Shown: positions 22,958-31,181 of the stretch, piece after piece
How positions within the stretch are numbered: the stretch's first letter is position 1
Layout: every line of letters begins with the position of its first letter
Assembly (NCBI GenBank): GCA_017405445.1
Contig: JAFRAK010000001.1
Coordinates: 1-45,881, forward strand
Direction: 5' to 3'
Source: Bacilli bacterium
Lineage (GTDB): Bacteria > Bacillota_I > Bacilli_A > RF39 > UBA660
Length of the DNA: 45,881 nucleotides
Program-made: the position numbers and the translations under genes
Notes under the pieces: model-generated
Database searches by the model: none
Seen by the model: only the letters and a program-made list of their open reading frames with translations
Told to the model about the DNA's origin: nothing

Positions 22958-25141
22958 CTAGGTATTCAAATATGAGTATATTTTGTTTGATAATTCTTGA
23001 TAGCCTTTCTCTGTTAGATGAATATTATCATAAGAAAGATAATCTTTATGTTTTTCTATTTCTTTATAAAATGGGATAATTCTTATGTTTTCCTCTTCTT
23101 TTATCGAATGATCTACATCTACTATTGTTAATTGATATTCTTTACATAGATTGACAATTTCTTCTAGCTCTTTTTTCTTTAAATTTGTTTTTTGATCAAG
23201 CATTATGACAATATTATTGGAGAATGTTTTGTCTTTTATATTTTTTTTGATGATTTCTAATAGTTTTTTATTGGTTAAATCTTCTTGTGTAATAAAATTC
23301 GAATCTGGGAAATAATCTTTCATATAAACATAAGAACCCAATAGTAAATCATTTCCAATAAAAGTAATTTTCTTTTTTAATTCTTCTTCATGTTGTTTTA
23401 CTTGTTCTTCCTTTTTGTTGTCTAAATCTTTTAGAAAATCTTCATATATTGCATTATAAATTGTTTCTGCATAAACTCTACAACCAGTAACTGTTGGATG
23501 AACTTTATCATAGATTAAATATTCTGGATGAGCACTGGCAACACTTACCCAATCAATTATGGTAATATTAGAGTGTTTTGATGCGATATCATCAAGAGAT
23601 GGATTAAAAGTATCATAATCAGCATTGGTTGCATTTAACCAATAGACTTTTCTCTCTCCAATGATATCCATTAATTCTTCTTTACATTCTCCTAAGCAAC
23701 TTCCATTGGTTCCAACATTCAAGAGTAAGATATCTCCCAGCATTCCTTTATTTTTTAAATCTTCAACTACTCCTTTTGTCTGTCTTTCTGTACGATTTTC
23801 TACTGCATCAAAATATCCATTTGGGAATACTTCATAAAGATCTTTAATAGCTAATTCCATAATAGAATCACCTATCCCAACAATCTTTAGATTCTTTACA
23901 ATTTCATTTAGATTTTCTTTATCACTATCTAATTGATTAATTAAAGTATTATAATCATCCTCTTCGGTTTTTAATTTTTCTTGATATTCTTTTTGTTTTT
24001 TTTCTATTAATTTTGAGTTTTCTAATAAATCTGCTTGTAGTTTTTTCATATCTTTTGTATTATCTTTCGTTATTATAAATTGATAAGTTCCTAGTATTGA
24101 TAACCCACCAAAAAGAAAACATAATACTATTCTTATGATTTTATTCTTTTTTTCATCCATTATTGTATGTAGTAAAACAGAAATAATGATAATCAAAAAT
24201 AAAATTATTACTAATCTATAGAAATGATTTATATCGATTGATTGAATAAAAAATATTATAGGATATTGAACTAAATAAATTTCGTAACTGATATTTGAAA
24301 GTGTTAATATTATATTTTTAAATATAAAACTATTGTCTTCAAATGCACTAAGATGAATCATTAACAAACTTATAATAGTTGTTCCTACCATAGATGGAAT
24401 CAATAAAGATGATTTAAAATCTATAAATATAAAAATTAAGATTAATAATAAAGATAGAATAGATAATATTATTAGATTAGATTTCTTATTTTGATGAACT
24501 GGTTTGTGATAAATATGGAAAAAACCTAATCCTAGTCCTAGTAATAAAGAGAAAGATCTTGAGAAGGTTCCATAATAGGCATTCATTAATTGGTGATTTA
24601 GTATTTTATATGAGAATAAAATGATACTTGATATGGCAAATAATAATAAAATACTATATAATACTTTTTCATTTGTTCTTTCTTTTATCTTTTTTAATCC
24701 TAGATAAAGAACAGGAACAACAAGTTCAAATTGTAAGATGATAGAAGTAAACCAAAGATGAATGAATGGAGATGAAATATGTCTTACAAAATAATCAAGT
24801 TCTGCATTTAATTGCCAATAGTTATTGTATCCTAGTAATACTGATTTTGTTTCTGCTTTTAAATTAATCCATTCTGTATTAAATAATAATACAATACCTA
24901 ATGTTGTCATTACAACAATTATTAAAGGAAGATATATTTTTTTTAATCTTTTCCAATAATAGTCTTTTAAAGAGAAGTTTTCTTTCTTAGATAATGATTG
25001 TATCGATAAATATCCAGTTAAGGAAAAAAATATGCATACTGCGATGAATCCACCTTTTAATAAATTTAAATGATATAGAAGGATTGCGATTAATGATAAG
25101 ACTCTAATACAGTCAATATAAATATAATGTTTTGTCTTCAT
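22958..25141 (-). CDS. OatA-like acyltransferase with active and degenerate SGNH domains
   Basis: 727 residues. Residues 1-330 are an Acyl_transf_3 membrane domain of about ten helices with H24 in LLYHLNLLKGGFIAVCIFF. After a coiled linker (365-415) an SGNH domain has GDS (424-426), the NVGTNG block (475-480) and DKVH (545-548), a complete Ser-Asp-His set. A second coiled linker (565-590) is followed by a second SGNH-shaped domain (591-727) that keeps DNIH (705-708) but has GND (596-598) in place of GDS, so it lacks the nucleophile. OatA proteins O-acetylate peptidoglycan muramic acid and confer lysozyme resistance. Usual length is about 600, so the extra domain is unusual. Confidence 0.93.
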   Translation of the reverse strand: MKTKHYIYIDCIRVLSLIAILLYHLNLLKGGFIAVCIFFSLTGYLSIQSLSKKENFSLKDYYWKRLKKIYLPLIIVVMTTLGIVLLFNTEWINLKAETKSVLLGYNNYWQLNAELDYFVRHISSPFIHLWFTSIILQFELVVPVLYLGLKKIKERTNEKVLYSILLLFAISSIILFSYKILNHQLMNAYYGTFSRSFSLLLGLGLGFFHIYHKPVHQNKKSNLIILSILSLLLILIFIFIDFKSSLLIPSMVGTTIISLLMIHLSAFEDNSFIFKNIILTLSNISYEIYLVQYPIIFFIQSIDINHFYRLVIILFLIIIISVLLHTIMDEKKNKIIRIVLCFLFGGLSILGTYQFIITKDNTKDMKKLQADLLENSKLIEKKQKEYQEKLKTEEDDYNTLINQLDSDKENLNEIVKNLKIVGIGDSIMELAIKDLYEVFPNGYFDAVENRTERQTKGVVEDLKNKGMLGDILLLNVGTNGSCLGECKEELMDIIGERKVYWLNATNADYDTFNPSLDDIASKHSNITIIDWVSVASAHPEYLIYDKVHPTVTGCRVYAETIYNAIYEDFLKDLDNKKEEQVKQHEEELKKKITFIGNDLLLGSYVYMKDYFPDSNFITQEDLTNKKLLEIIKKNIKDKTFSNNIVIMLDQKTNLKKKELEEIVNLCKEYQLTIVDVDHSIKEEENIRIIPFYKEIEKHKDYLSYDNIHLTEKGYQELSNKIYSYLNT

Positions 25142-25161
25142 ATAATCCCTCTTTTCATTTT

Positions 25162-25776
25162 TTATTTTAAGTCTTTATAGGTATAAATGATATTTGACTC
25201 TAATATATGATTCATATAAGCTTCATTATCACATGGATAATTTGGTCTTTCAAATTCTCTTATTTCTATATGATTTAGTTCTTCTTCTGTAATGGAATAT
25301 CCTAAATCTTTATGAAAACTAATATGTTTTTCCATTTGATACTTTATTGCATCTTTTAATGTATTAAAAGAATAAATTCCTTTGTTTTTTTCATCAGAAT
25401 GTTCAAAATAATAATATTTATTATGATCTTGATATACTAAATATGTATGTGTAATAAAAGAGTTATCTTCATTTGGATAATAAAACCATATAAAAAATGT
25501 TTTTGTCTTGTAGTGATTTTCTTCGAACCAAGTTCTTTCTAATTCAACTTGATCCCAACATATGCCAAGACCATGTTTTAGAATTCGATTTTTATCACAT
25601 AAAGTAAAGTATTTTCGACAAGCTTCTTGAAAAGAAGAATTAGAGTCTTCATTCCATTCTGTATATTCTTTATGGTCTGTTCCAAAAATGCCATAATGTA
25701 TATACTGATTCATAAATTCTAATAATTCTTCTGGAGTTTTAATACTATTATATTCTTCTTCAAGATTCATATTCAT
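25162..25776 (-). CDS. Transglutaminase/papain-like fold protein
   Basis: 204 residues, no signal or membrane segment. A possible catalytic set is C in GLGICWDQVELERTWFE (about residue 73), H in FITHTYLVYQ (about 109) and the acidic FEHSDE (about 123). The order Cys-His-Asp/Glu with strands between matches transglutaminase-like folds, as seen in many small Bacillota proteins. The substrate is unknown. It lies upstream of the OatA-like gene, 20 nt apart, so may be co-transcribed with it. Function not assigned beyond fold. Confidence 0.6.
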   Translation of the reverse strand: MNMNLEEEYNSIKTPEELLEFMNQYIHYGIFGTDHKEYTEWNEDSNSSFQEACRKYFTLCDKNRILKHGLGICWDQVELERTWFEENHYKTKTFFIWFYYPNEDNSFITHTYLVYQDHNKYYYFEHSDEKNKGIYSFNTLKDAIKYQMEKHISFHKDLGYSITEEELNHIEIREFERPNYPCDNEAYMNHILESNIIYTYKDLK

Positions 25777-25814
25777 TCCTCCATTTTTACTATTTTTATT
25801 ATATCATAATTCAA

Positions 25815-25847
25815 AAAAAGATAATTGATTAATCCAACTATCTTTTT
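25815..25847 (-). terminator. Terminator of the sigma-factor gene
   Basis: The stem AAAAAGATA/TATCTTTTT (25815-25823 with 25839-25847) has a 15-nt partly paired loop; T-rich in minus direction. Overlaps the stop codon. Confidence 0.65.
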
Positions 25848-27669
25848 ATTTTTTTAATACTTTTTCTAATCTTTTTTTCTCTTCTATCTTATAAGCAATA
25901 TGAGCAACTCTTTCGATATTTCTTACTTCGTCAATATCCATTTCTAAGTATTCTGCAATAGATTCTAAAGAATAACACTTTCCTTCTATTAATCCCATTT
26001 CAAAACCTAAAATGATTGTATCAATTAAACGTAGATTATTCATTTTATCTTTCCATTCTTTGGTATTTAATAGTTCTAATAATCTAGCATAAGTACGTAC
26101 ATCTATCTTTTCTGAAGTTACTTTCTTTTCACCATTATTTGATTTTAGTATTGGTCCTTTTTCTACAATCTTTCTATCTTGTTGATGTTCTTTTCCAATT
26201 AAAAATTGTTTTGTAGAACCAGCATTTTCATCATATTTTTTTTGGTATTCTATAATATTTTTTAATGATTTTCTTGGACTATTGGTATAATCAATAAAAT
26301 CTAGTATATTTTGTGATGTCCTTAATTTCATTAATGCTTTCATTTCAATTTGTCTTACTCTTTCTTTTGAAACACCAAATTCTTTTCCAATTGTTTCTAG
26401 ATGCATTTCTTCTCCATAAAAGCCATAACGACATTTAATTACTTCTTTTTCCCTTTCTGTTAATCCAGCATCATCTAATAATTTCATAATTAAATCATTT
26501 AAAGAATCTTTTATCATATCCTCTTCAATATTAATAGATTCATCTTTTATAGTATCCTCAATTTCAGTGTCATCCCCATTTTTTATTAATTCATTATAAC
26601 TAATTGTATCATCTTGAAGTATTTGAATTTTAACAATATCTTCTTCTGAAACATTCATTTCTTCTGATAATTCTGTTACTGTTGGAACTCTTCCTAATTC
26701 ATGTTGTAGTCTATCAACTGTTTCTCGATACTTCCCTATTTTTTCGTATGCTGAAGAAGTAAGTCTAATCATTCTTCCTTTACTTGCGATCATCCTTCCT
26801 ATATATAATCGAATCCAATCGGTTGCATAAGTAGAAAACTTATATCCCATACTTCCATCAAATTTTTCTACTGCACGAATTAATCCTAAGTTTCCTTCTT
26901 GAATTAAATCAAGTAATGGAAAACCTCTATTTAGAAAATGTTTTGCGATACTTACAACTAATTTTAAATTACATTCTATTAGTCTTTTTTTTGCTTCTAT
27001 ATCTCCATTTTTAATTCTTTCAGATAATAATGCTTCTTCTTCTCTAGATAATAGTGGATAATCTTTTATTTCATTCAAATAAGCATTTACACTACTTGTA
27101 GGAGTTAAATTCTCATATGATTCATTTTTGTTGTTAATTACTATATTGTTTAATCTACAGTATATTTCTATTAAAGACACTAGAGAATTATTTTCTTTTA
27201 ATACTTTTTCTAATTTATTCTGTTTTTTTAATCCTTCAACTATTCCTTTTAATAGTTTTTTTCCACTTTTATTTTCATTAATTAGATAAAAAATATTTTC
27301 TGGAGTCATTTCAATTTTTTTAATAGAAAGATATTCCTTTAGTATTTCATAGTAATCTAACAAATCTTCTAAATTATCTTTTTTTAATGGATAATCTTTA
27401 AAGAATTCATTTATTATTTCTTTTTCATTAAATGAATTTCTTCTTTCAGTCTTTATCTCTTTACTAATTTCTTGTCTTAGATAATCAATATATGGAATAT
27501 CATTTTTATATTCTCTTTTTGATTTTTCAATTATTCTTAATACTAATTCATAATAATCTTGTTCTTTTATTCTGTGTTTATAATATGTATAGTATAAATT
27601 TGTTAGATCTGAATACAATTGTCTTAATATTTCTGTTGAGTCTGCTTGTAGGATACGATTAAATTTCAT
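25846..27669 (-). CDS. Sigma-70 family factor with extra N-terminal domain and second region-4-like domain
   Basis: 607 residues. 1-190: an acidic/basic helical region without similarity to region 1.1. 192-223: region 1.2 ([20 protein letters not shown]). 224-304: region 2 ([50 protein letters not shown]). 305-395: region 3. 400-455: region 4 with [13 protein letters not shown]. 548-597: a second helix-turn-helix that aligns with region 4 ([20 protein letters not shown]). The usual WW pair of region 2.3 is DW, and the region 2.4 residues that read the -10 (Q and T in RQAITRAIA) are L and G. So it is probably an alternative sigma with its own promoter preference rather than the housekeeping RpoD. 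Confidence 0.88.
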   Translation of the reverse strand: MKFNRILQADSTEILRQLYSDLTNLYYTYYKHRIKEQDYYELVLRIIEKSKREYKNDIPYIDYLRQEISKEIKTERRNSFNEKEIINEFFKDYPLKKDNLEDLLDYYEILKEYLSIKKIEMTPENIFYLINENKSGKKLLKGIVEGLKKQNKLEKVLKENNSLVSLIEIYCRLNNIVINNKNESYENLTPTSSVNAYLNEIKDYPLLSREEEALLSERIKNGDIEAKKRLIECNLKLVVSIAKHFLNRGFPLLDLIQEGNLGLIRAVEKFDGSMGYKFSTYATDWIRLYIGRMIASKGRMIRLTSSAYEKIGKYRETVDRLQHELGRVPTVTELSEEMNVSEEDIVKIQILQDDTISYNELIKNGDDTEIEDTIKDESINIEEDMIKDSLNDLIMKLLDDAGLTEREKEVIKCRYGFYGEEMHLETIGKEFGVSKERVRQIEMKALMKLRTSQNILDFIDYTNSPRKSLKNIIEYQKKYDENAGSTKQFLIGKEHQQDRKIVEKGPILKSNNGEKKVTSEKIDVRTYARLLELLNTKEWKDKMNNLRLIDTIILGFEMGLIEGKCYSLESIAEYLEMDIDEVRNIERVAHIAYKIEEKKRLEKVLKK

Positions 27670-27740
27670 AAAGCACTTCCTTTAAATTGGCTCCTATTAT
27701 ACCATGTTTGTTAGAAATAGTAAATATTTCCCTATTTTAA

Positions 27741-27770
27741 AAAAAATAGATAGGTAACTATCTATTTTTT
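27741..27770 (-). terminator. Terminator of the nrdD-nrdG operon
   Basis: A perfect 13-bp stem (27741-27753 with 27758-27770) has a 4-nt loop and T-tracts. Starts at the nrdG stop codon. Confidence 0.88.
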
Positions 27771-28338
27771 AAACAAACATTGGTTCTCTTTTGAATACTC
27801 TTTCTTCTTTGTACTCATATTCGTCTAGTAAAACAACTTCTCCTTTAGCAAGAGACTTTTTAACATCAATTAGTCTTTGATTACTAGAGCCTCTAAATAA
27901 TAGATTTAAATTTCTCTTTTTTAATATAAATCTTCCATCTACTAGAACATCTATTTTATTTAAGAACTCTTTATAAATAGGCTTTTTCTCTGCCATTTTT
28001 AAAATTTGTTCATAAGTAAAACCTGTATATACCCAAATGTTAAGTCCTTTTTTTATTGCATATTCTGCTATTTCGTTACATGCTTCTGGTTGATACATAG
28101 GATCTCCTCCACTGAAAGTTAATCCCGTTTGATATTCTAGTTCATCAATTGCTTCAAAAACAGCATCAATTGGTACTAAACCTCCTCCTTCGAAATCCCA
28201 TGTTTGTGGATTTTGACATCCTTCACAATGATGTCCGCATCCTTGTGTCCATAGTACTGCCCTTAAACCTGGTCCATCCACAATACTATCGGATTGAAGA
28301 TCTGCTGCTAATCTAATTACTCTATTATTTTGTTGCAT
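27769..28338 (-). CDS. nrdG: Anaerobic ribonucleotide reductase activase (radical SAM)
   Basis: 189 residues, typical NrdG length (150-240). The radical-SAM cluster motif is in TQGCGHHCEGCQNPQTW (C-x3-C-x2-C), followed by the SAM-binding TFSGGDPMYQPE (about 92-103, GGE-type motif). NrdG uses a 4Fe-4S cluster and S-adenosylmethionine to place the glycyl radical on NrdD. Here the target glycine would be on the separate 51-residue protein encoded immediately upstream, whose frame it overlaps by 14 bp. The start is ATG 28338. Confidence 0.95.
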   Translation of the reverse strand: MQQNNRVIRLAADLQSDSIVDGPGLRAVLWTQGCGHHCEGCQNPQTWDFEGGGLVPIDAVFEAIDELEYQTGLTFSGGDPMYQPEACNEIAEYAIKKGLNIWVYTGFTYEQILKMAEKKPIYKEFLNKIDVLVDGRFILKKRNLNLLFRGSSNQRLIDVKKSLAKGEVVLLDEYEYKEERVFKREPMFV

Positions 28339-28480
28339 GTGTTACTCTATCGCTAACTTCTGCTTTTTTAGCATTATTAAATCTATCAAGAGTACCAACT
28401 AAATATCCTGTAATTCTTCTGATACGATCAAATTTAACCCCTTCACCTACTGTTTTTACTTTTTTATTATCTTTATCCAT
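28325..28480 (-). CDS. Detached NrdD glycyl-radical domain (51 residues)
   Basis: 51 residues, MDKDNKKVKTVGEGVKFDRI then RRITGYLVGTLDRFNNAKKA then EVSDRVTHATK. RRITGYLVGT matches the glycyl-radical loop RVxGYL of class III reductases, with G25 the expected radical site, and FNNAKKAEVSDRVTH matches the usual last residues of NrdD. In known NrdD this stretch follows the four-cysteine zinc site in the same chain; here NrdD stops after its zinc cysteines. The ORF has its own AAAGAGGT site 7 nt before ATG 28480, 29 nt after the nrdD stop, and overlaps nrdG. There is no sign of a frameshift. It should dock on NrdD like a YfiD-type spare part. Confidence 0.88.
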   Translation of the reverse strand: MDKDNKKVKTVGEGVKFDRIRRITGYLVGTLDRFNNAKKAEVSDRVTHATK

Positions 28481-28509
28481 AATTATTACCTCTTTCTTAT
28501 TTTTTATTC

Positions 28510-30792
28510 TTATTTACTACAACACTCATAACAAGTGATTTTTTCCATTTCAACGCCCTCTCCTTCATGTCTTCCACATCTAGGGCAAACATCTTTGATG
28601 ACTCCGACATATCCACATACTGGATCTCTGTCTACTGGATGGTTAATTGCTCCATAACCAATATCATTATCATGCATGATTCTTACAACAGATTCAAATG
28701 CATCTACATTATTTACTGTGTCTCCATCTAATTCTACGTAAGAAATATGTCCTGCATTTGTAAATTTATGATATGGTCCTTCAATTTCCATTTTATGTTT
28801 TACGCTTGTCTTATAATATACTGGTACATGGAATGAATTAGTATAGTAATCTCTATCTGTTACTCCTTTAATTTTTCCATAAATAGAACGATCTATTGCG
28901 ACAAATCTACCACTTAATCCTTCTGCAGGAGTTGCAAGACAAGTAAAGTTTAAATTATATTCTTTTGTGAATTCATCACATTTTTCTCTCATATGTTTAA
29001 TGATTTCAAGTCCTAATTTTTGAGCTTTATCACTTTCTCCATGATGTTCTCCAATTAATGCTTTTAATGTTTCAGCTAAACCTATAAATCCAATGGATAA
29101 TGTTCCGTGTTTTAATACAGTTCTTAGTCTAGTAGTATTATCCATATTTTCACTATTTATCCAAACATGACTTCCAAGTAAGAATTTGAAGTTAGCTCTT
29201 GTTTTAGAACATTGACATTCAAATCTTTGAAGTAATTGATTCTTAACAAGATCCATTGTTTCATCTAGTTCTTGATAGAATGCTTTCATATCAGCTTTAT
29301 CTCTTTCTCCTAAAGCAATACCATGTTTAATAGCAATTCTTGGTAAATTTATAGATGTAAAACTTAAATTTCCTCTACCTGGAGTTACTGATGGCCCGCA
29401 TACGTTTGCAAGTACTCTAGTACGGCATCCCATATAACCAACTTCAGTTTGATAATCTCCTGGAACTAAAAATGGTTTATTAAAGCTTGAATCTAAGAAT
29501 GAGAAGTTAGGGAACAATCTTTTTGCAGAAACTTTACAAGCTAATCTAAATAAATCATAACTTGGATCTTCTTTATTATAGTTTACTCCTTCTTTTACTT
29601 TAAAGATTGAGATTGGGAAGATTGGTGTTTCTCCATGTCCTAAACCTTCATCCGTTGCAAGTAAGTAATTCTTGATAACCATTCTTCCTTCTGGGGAAGT
29701 ATCTGTACCAAAGTTAACAGATGAAAATGGTACTTGAGCTCCTGCTCTAGAATGCATTGTATTTAAATTATGAATAAATGCTTCCATTGCTTGATATGTT
29801 GCTCTATCTGTCTTCTTAATTGCAGTTTCATAAGCATTTTGGAATAAGTCTTGTAATCTTTTGCTTTTTTCAGTAATATCAGCAAAAACGTTTAAATCAA
29901 ATTCTATGCTTTCTAACCTATCAATTGTTTCTAAAACTTTATCAAATTTAACTAATTCTTTAAATCCTTCAAAGTCTAGTAAATCATTTAATTCTTGTTT
30001 AAATTCTTTTTTGAATGTTTTTAATACTCCTGGAGCCATGTAATAATCAAATGCTGGAATACTTTGTCCACCATGTTGTTCGTTTTGATTAGATTGAATT
30101 GCAATAGCAGCAAGTGCACTATATGATCCAATACTATTTGGTGTTCTTAAAAAACCATGTCCTGTTGAAAATCCATTTTTAAATAATTTGTTTAAATCGA
30201 TTTGTGTACAAGTTGTTGTTCCCATTGCCCAGAAATCTAAATCGTGGATATGAATATATCCTTCATCATGTGCTTTTGCAAATTTTGAATCCATTAAGTA
30301 AGCTTTTGCAAATTCACGAGAAACTGTTGAACCAAAATGTAACATTGTACCCATTGGTCCATCTCCATCTACATTTGCATTTTCTCTTTTAGAATTTTCT
30401 TCTAAGGCTGTTTTTAATCCTAATGCCTCAATAGATTTTACAAATTTATGTTGTTGTTTCACAACAAATGCATCACGTGATGCAGCTCTTCTTTCACGAT
30501 ATCCTTTGAATGATTCATAAACTTGATCATATTTCAATTTCTGTAAAACTGCCTCAATCGCATCACTTACGTCTTCTACTCCAATTGTTTTACGGTCTTT
30601 ATATTCTTTTTCGATATAATCTAAGACTTTTTCTTTTACTTTATTGACTTCTTTTTCATCATAGTCTTCAAATACGCTATCAAAACCCTTTTTTATTGCT
30701 ATTGCGACCTTTGTGTCATTGAAATTTACTCTTTGACCACTTCTTTTGACCACAGTAATTTCGTCAAAGAAATTCTTTTCTTCTTTTTCCAT
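28510..30792 (-). CDS. nrdD: Anaerobic ribonucleoside-triphosphate reductase, main chain lacking the glycyl-radical tail
   Basis: 760 residues. An N-terminal ATP-cone (about 10-100, VVKRSGQRVNFNDTKVAIAI) is the allosteric site. The class III catalytic barrel follows, with YIHIHDLDFW (about 175), HGGQSIPAFDYYMAPG (about 240), and GCRTRVLANVCGPSVTPGRGNLSFTSINLPR read here as VCGPS (Cys) and GNLSFTSINLPR. The C-terminal zinc site is CPRCG...CYECC, then SK and TAA. The canonical glycyl-radical RVxGYL motif is absent from this chain and is encoded by the next ORF. The enzyme makes deoxynucleotides without oxygen. Start ATG follows AAGGAG. A DnaA-type box and inverted repeats lie upstream. Confidence 0.95.
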   Translation of the reverse strand: MEKEEKNFFDEITVVKRSGQRVNFNDTKVAIAIKKGFDSVFEDYDEKEVNKVKEKVLDYIEKEYKDRKTIGVEDVSDAIEAVLQKLKYDQVYESFKGYRERRAASRDAFVVKQQHKFVKSIEALGLKTALEENSKRENANVDGDGPMGTMLHFGSTVSREFAKAYLMDSKFAKAHDEGYIHIHDLDFWAMGTTTCTQIDLNKLFKNGFSTGHGFLRTPNSIGSYSALAAIAIQSNQNEQHGGQSIPAFDYYMAPGVLKTFKKEFKQELNDLLDFEGFKELVKFDKVLETIDRLESIEFDLNVFADITEKSKRLQDLFQNAYETAIKKTDRATYQAMEAFIHNLNTMHSRAGAQVPFSSVNFGTDTSPEGRMVIKNYLLATDEGLGHGETPIFPISIFKVKEGVNYNKEDPSYDLFRLACKVSAKRLFPNFSFLDSSFNKPFLVPGDYQTEVGYMGCRTRVLANVCGPSVTPGRGNLSFTSINLPRIAIKHGIALGERDKADMKAFYQELDETMDLVKNQLLQRFECQCSKTRANFKFLLGSHVWINSENMDNTTRLRTVLKHGTLSIGFIGLAETLKALIGEHHGESDKAQKLGLEIIKHMREKCDEFTKEYNLNFTCLATPAEGLSGRFVAIDRSIYGKIKGVTDRDYYTNSFHVPVYYKTSVKHKMEIEGPYHKFTNAGHISYVELDGDTVNNVDAFESVVRIMHDNDIGYGAINHPVDRDPVCGYVGVIKDVCPRCGRHEGEGVEMEKITCYECCSK

Positions 30793-31156
30793 GTATTTAT
30801 TCTCCTTATCTTTTTTCTTCGGCTATAATAAGTGTATCACAATCTACTTTTTTGTAAATGTTTTTTTTAAATATTTTTTTAAAATTAACACATCTTTACA
30901 AAATGTTTTTTTGAAATTTTCTTCTCAAAAAACATTTACCTTTATTTATCAACATTTTTAGAAGATTAACCTTTTTTGTTCGATTTACAACTATATTATG
31001 TCAATTATAATTTCCCTTTATATATCAACAGTTTTGTTATAAATACCAATTAAAAAAGCGACTATATCTCGCTTTCTATATATATTATACTGTGGATAAT
31101 TTATTATTTACGAATATTTATACAACTTTTTTATTTTTCAATAAATAAAAAAAGTG
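30793..31156. promoter_or_regulatory. nrdD upstream region with repeats and DnaA-type box
   Basis: 364 bp without a gene. Seen: AAATGTTTTTTT in direct repeat at about 30857 and 30901, with an inverted copy TCAAAAAACATTT at 30925-30937 (13-bp hairpin with 30901-30914, one bulge). A perfect DnaA-box consensus TTATCCACA lies on the minus strand (31091-31099), with a one-mismatch box TTATCAACA at 30946-30954. A hairpin AAAGCGA/TCGCTTT at 31055-31075 is followed in minus direction by T-rich DNA. No NrdR box consensus was found by eye. The region probably controls nrdD. Confidence 0.5.
31055..31075 (-). terminator. Secondary terminator-like hairpin
   Basis: The stem AAAGCGA/TCGCTTT (31055-31061 with 31069-31075) has a 7-nt loop, followed in minus direction by TTTAATTGG. 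A second stop signal behind the BspA-like gene, or part of the nrdD leader. Confidence 0.5.
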
Positions 31157-31181
31157 CTATTTTTTTATTAGCACTTTTTTT
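31147..31181 (-). terminator. Terminator of the BspA-like gene
   Basis: A 13-bp stem (31147-31159 with 31169-31181) has an A/T-tract on both flanks. The gene's TAG stop (31157-31159) is inside the stem. Confidence 0.85.

Noticed and set aside
30920-31100. DnaA-type boxes and AT-rich DNA could be a replication origin.
   Set aside because: Only one perfect box and one near match, no dnaA, dnaN or rpmH nearby, and AT-rich DNA gives such matches by chance.
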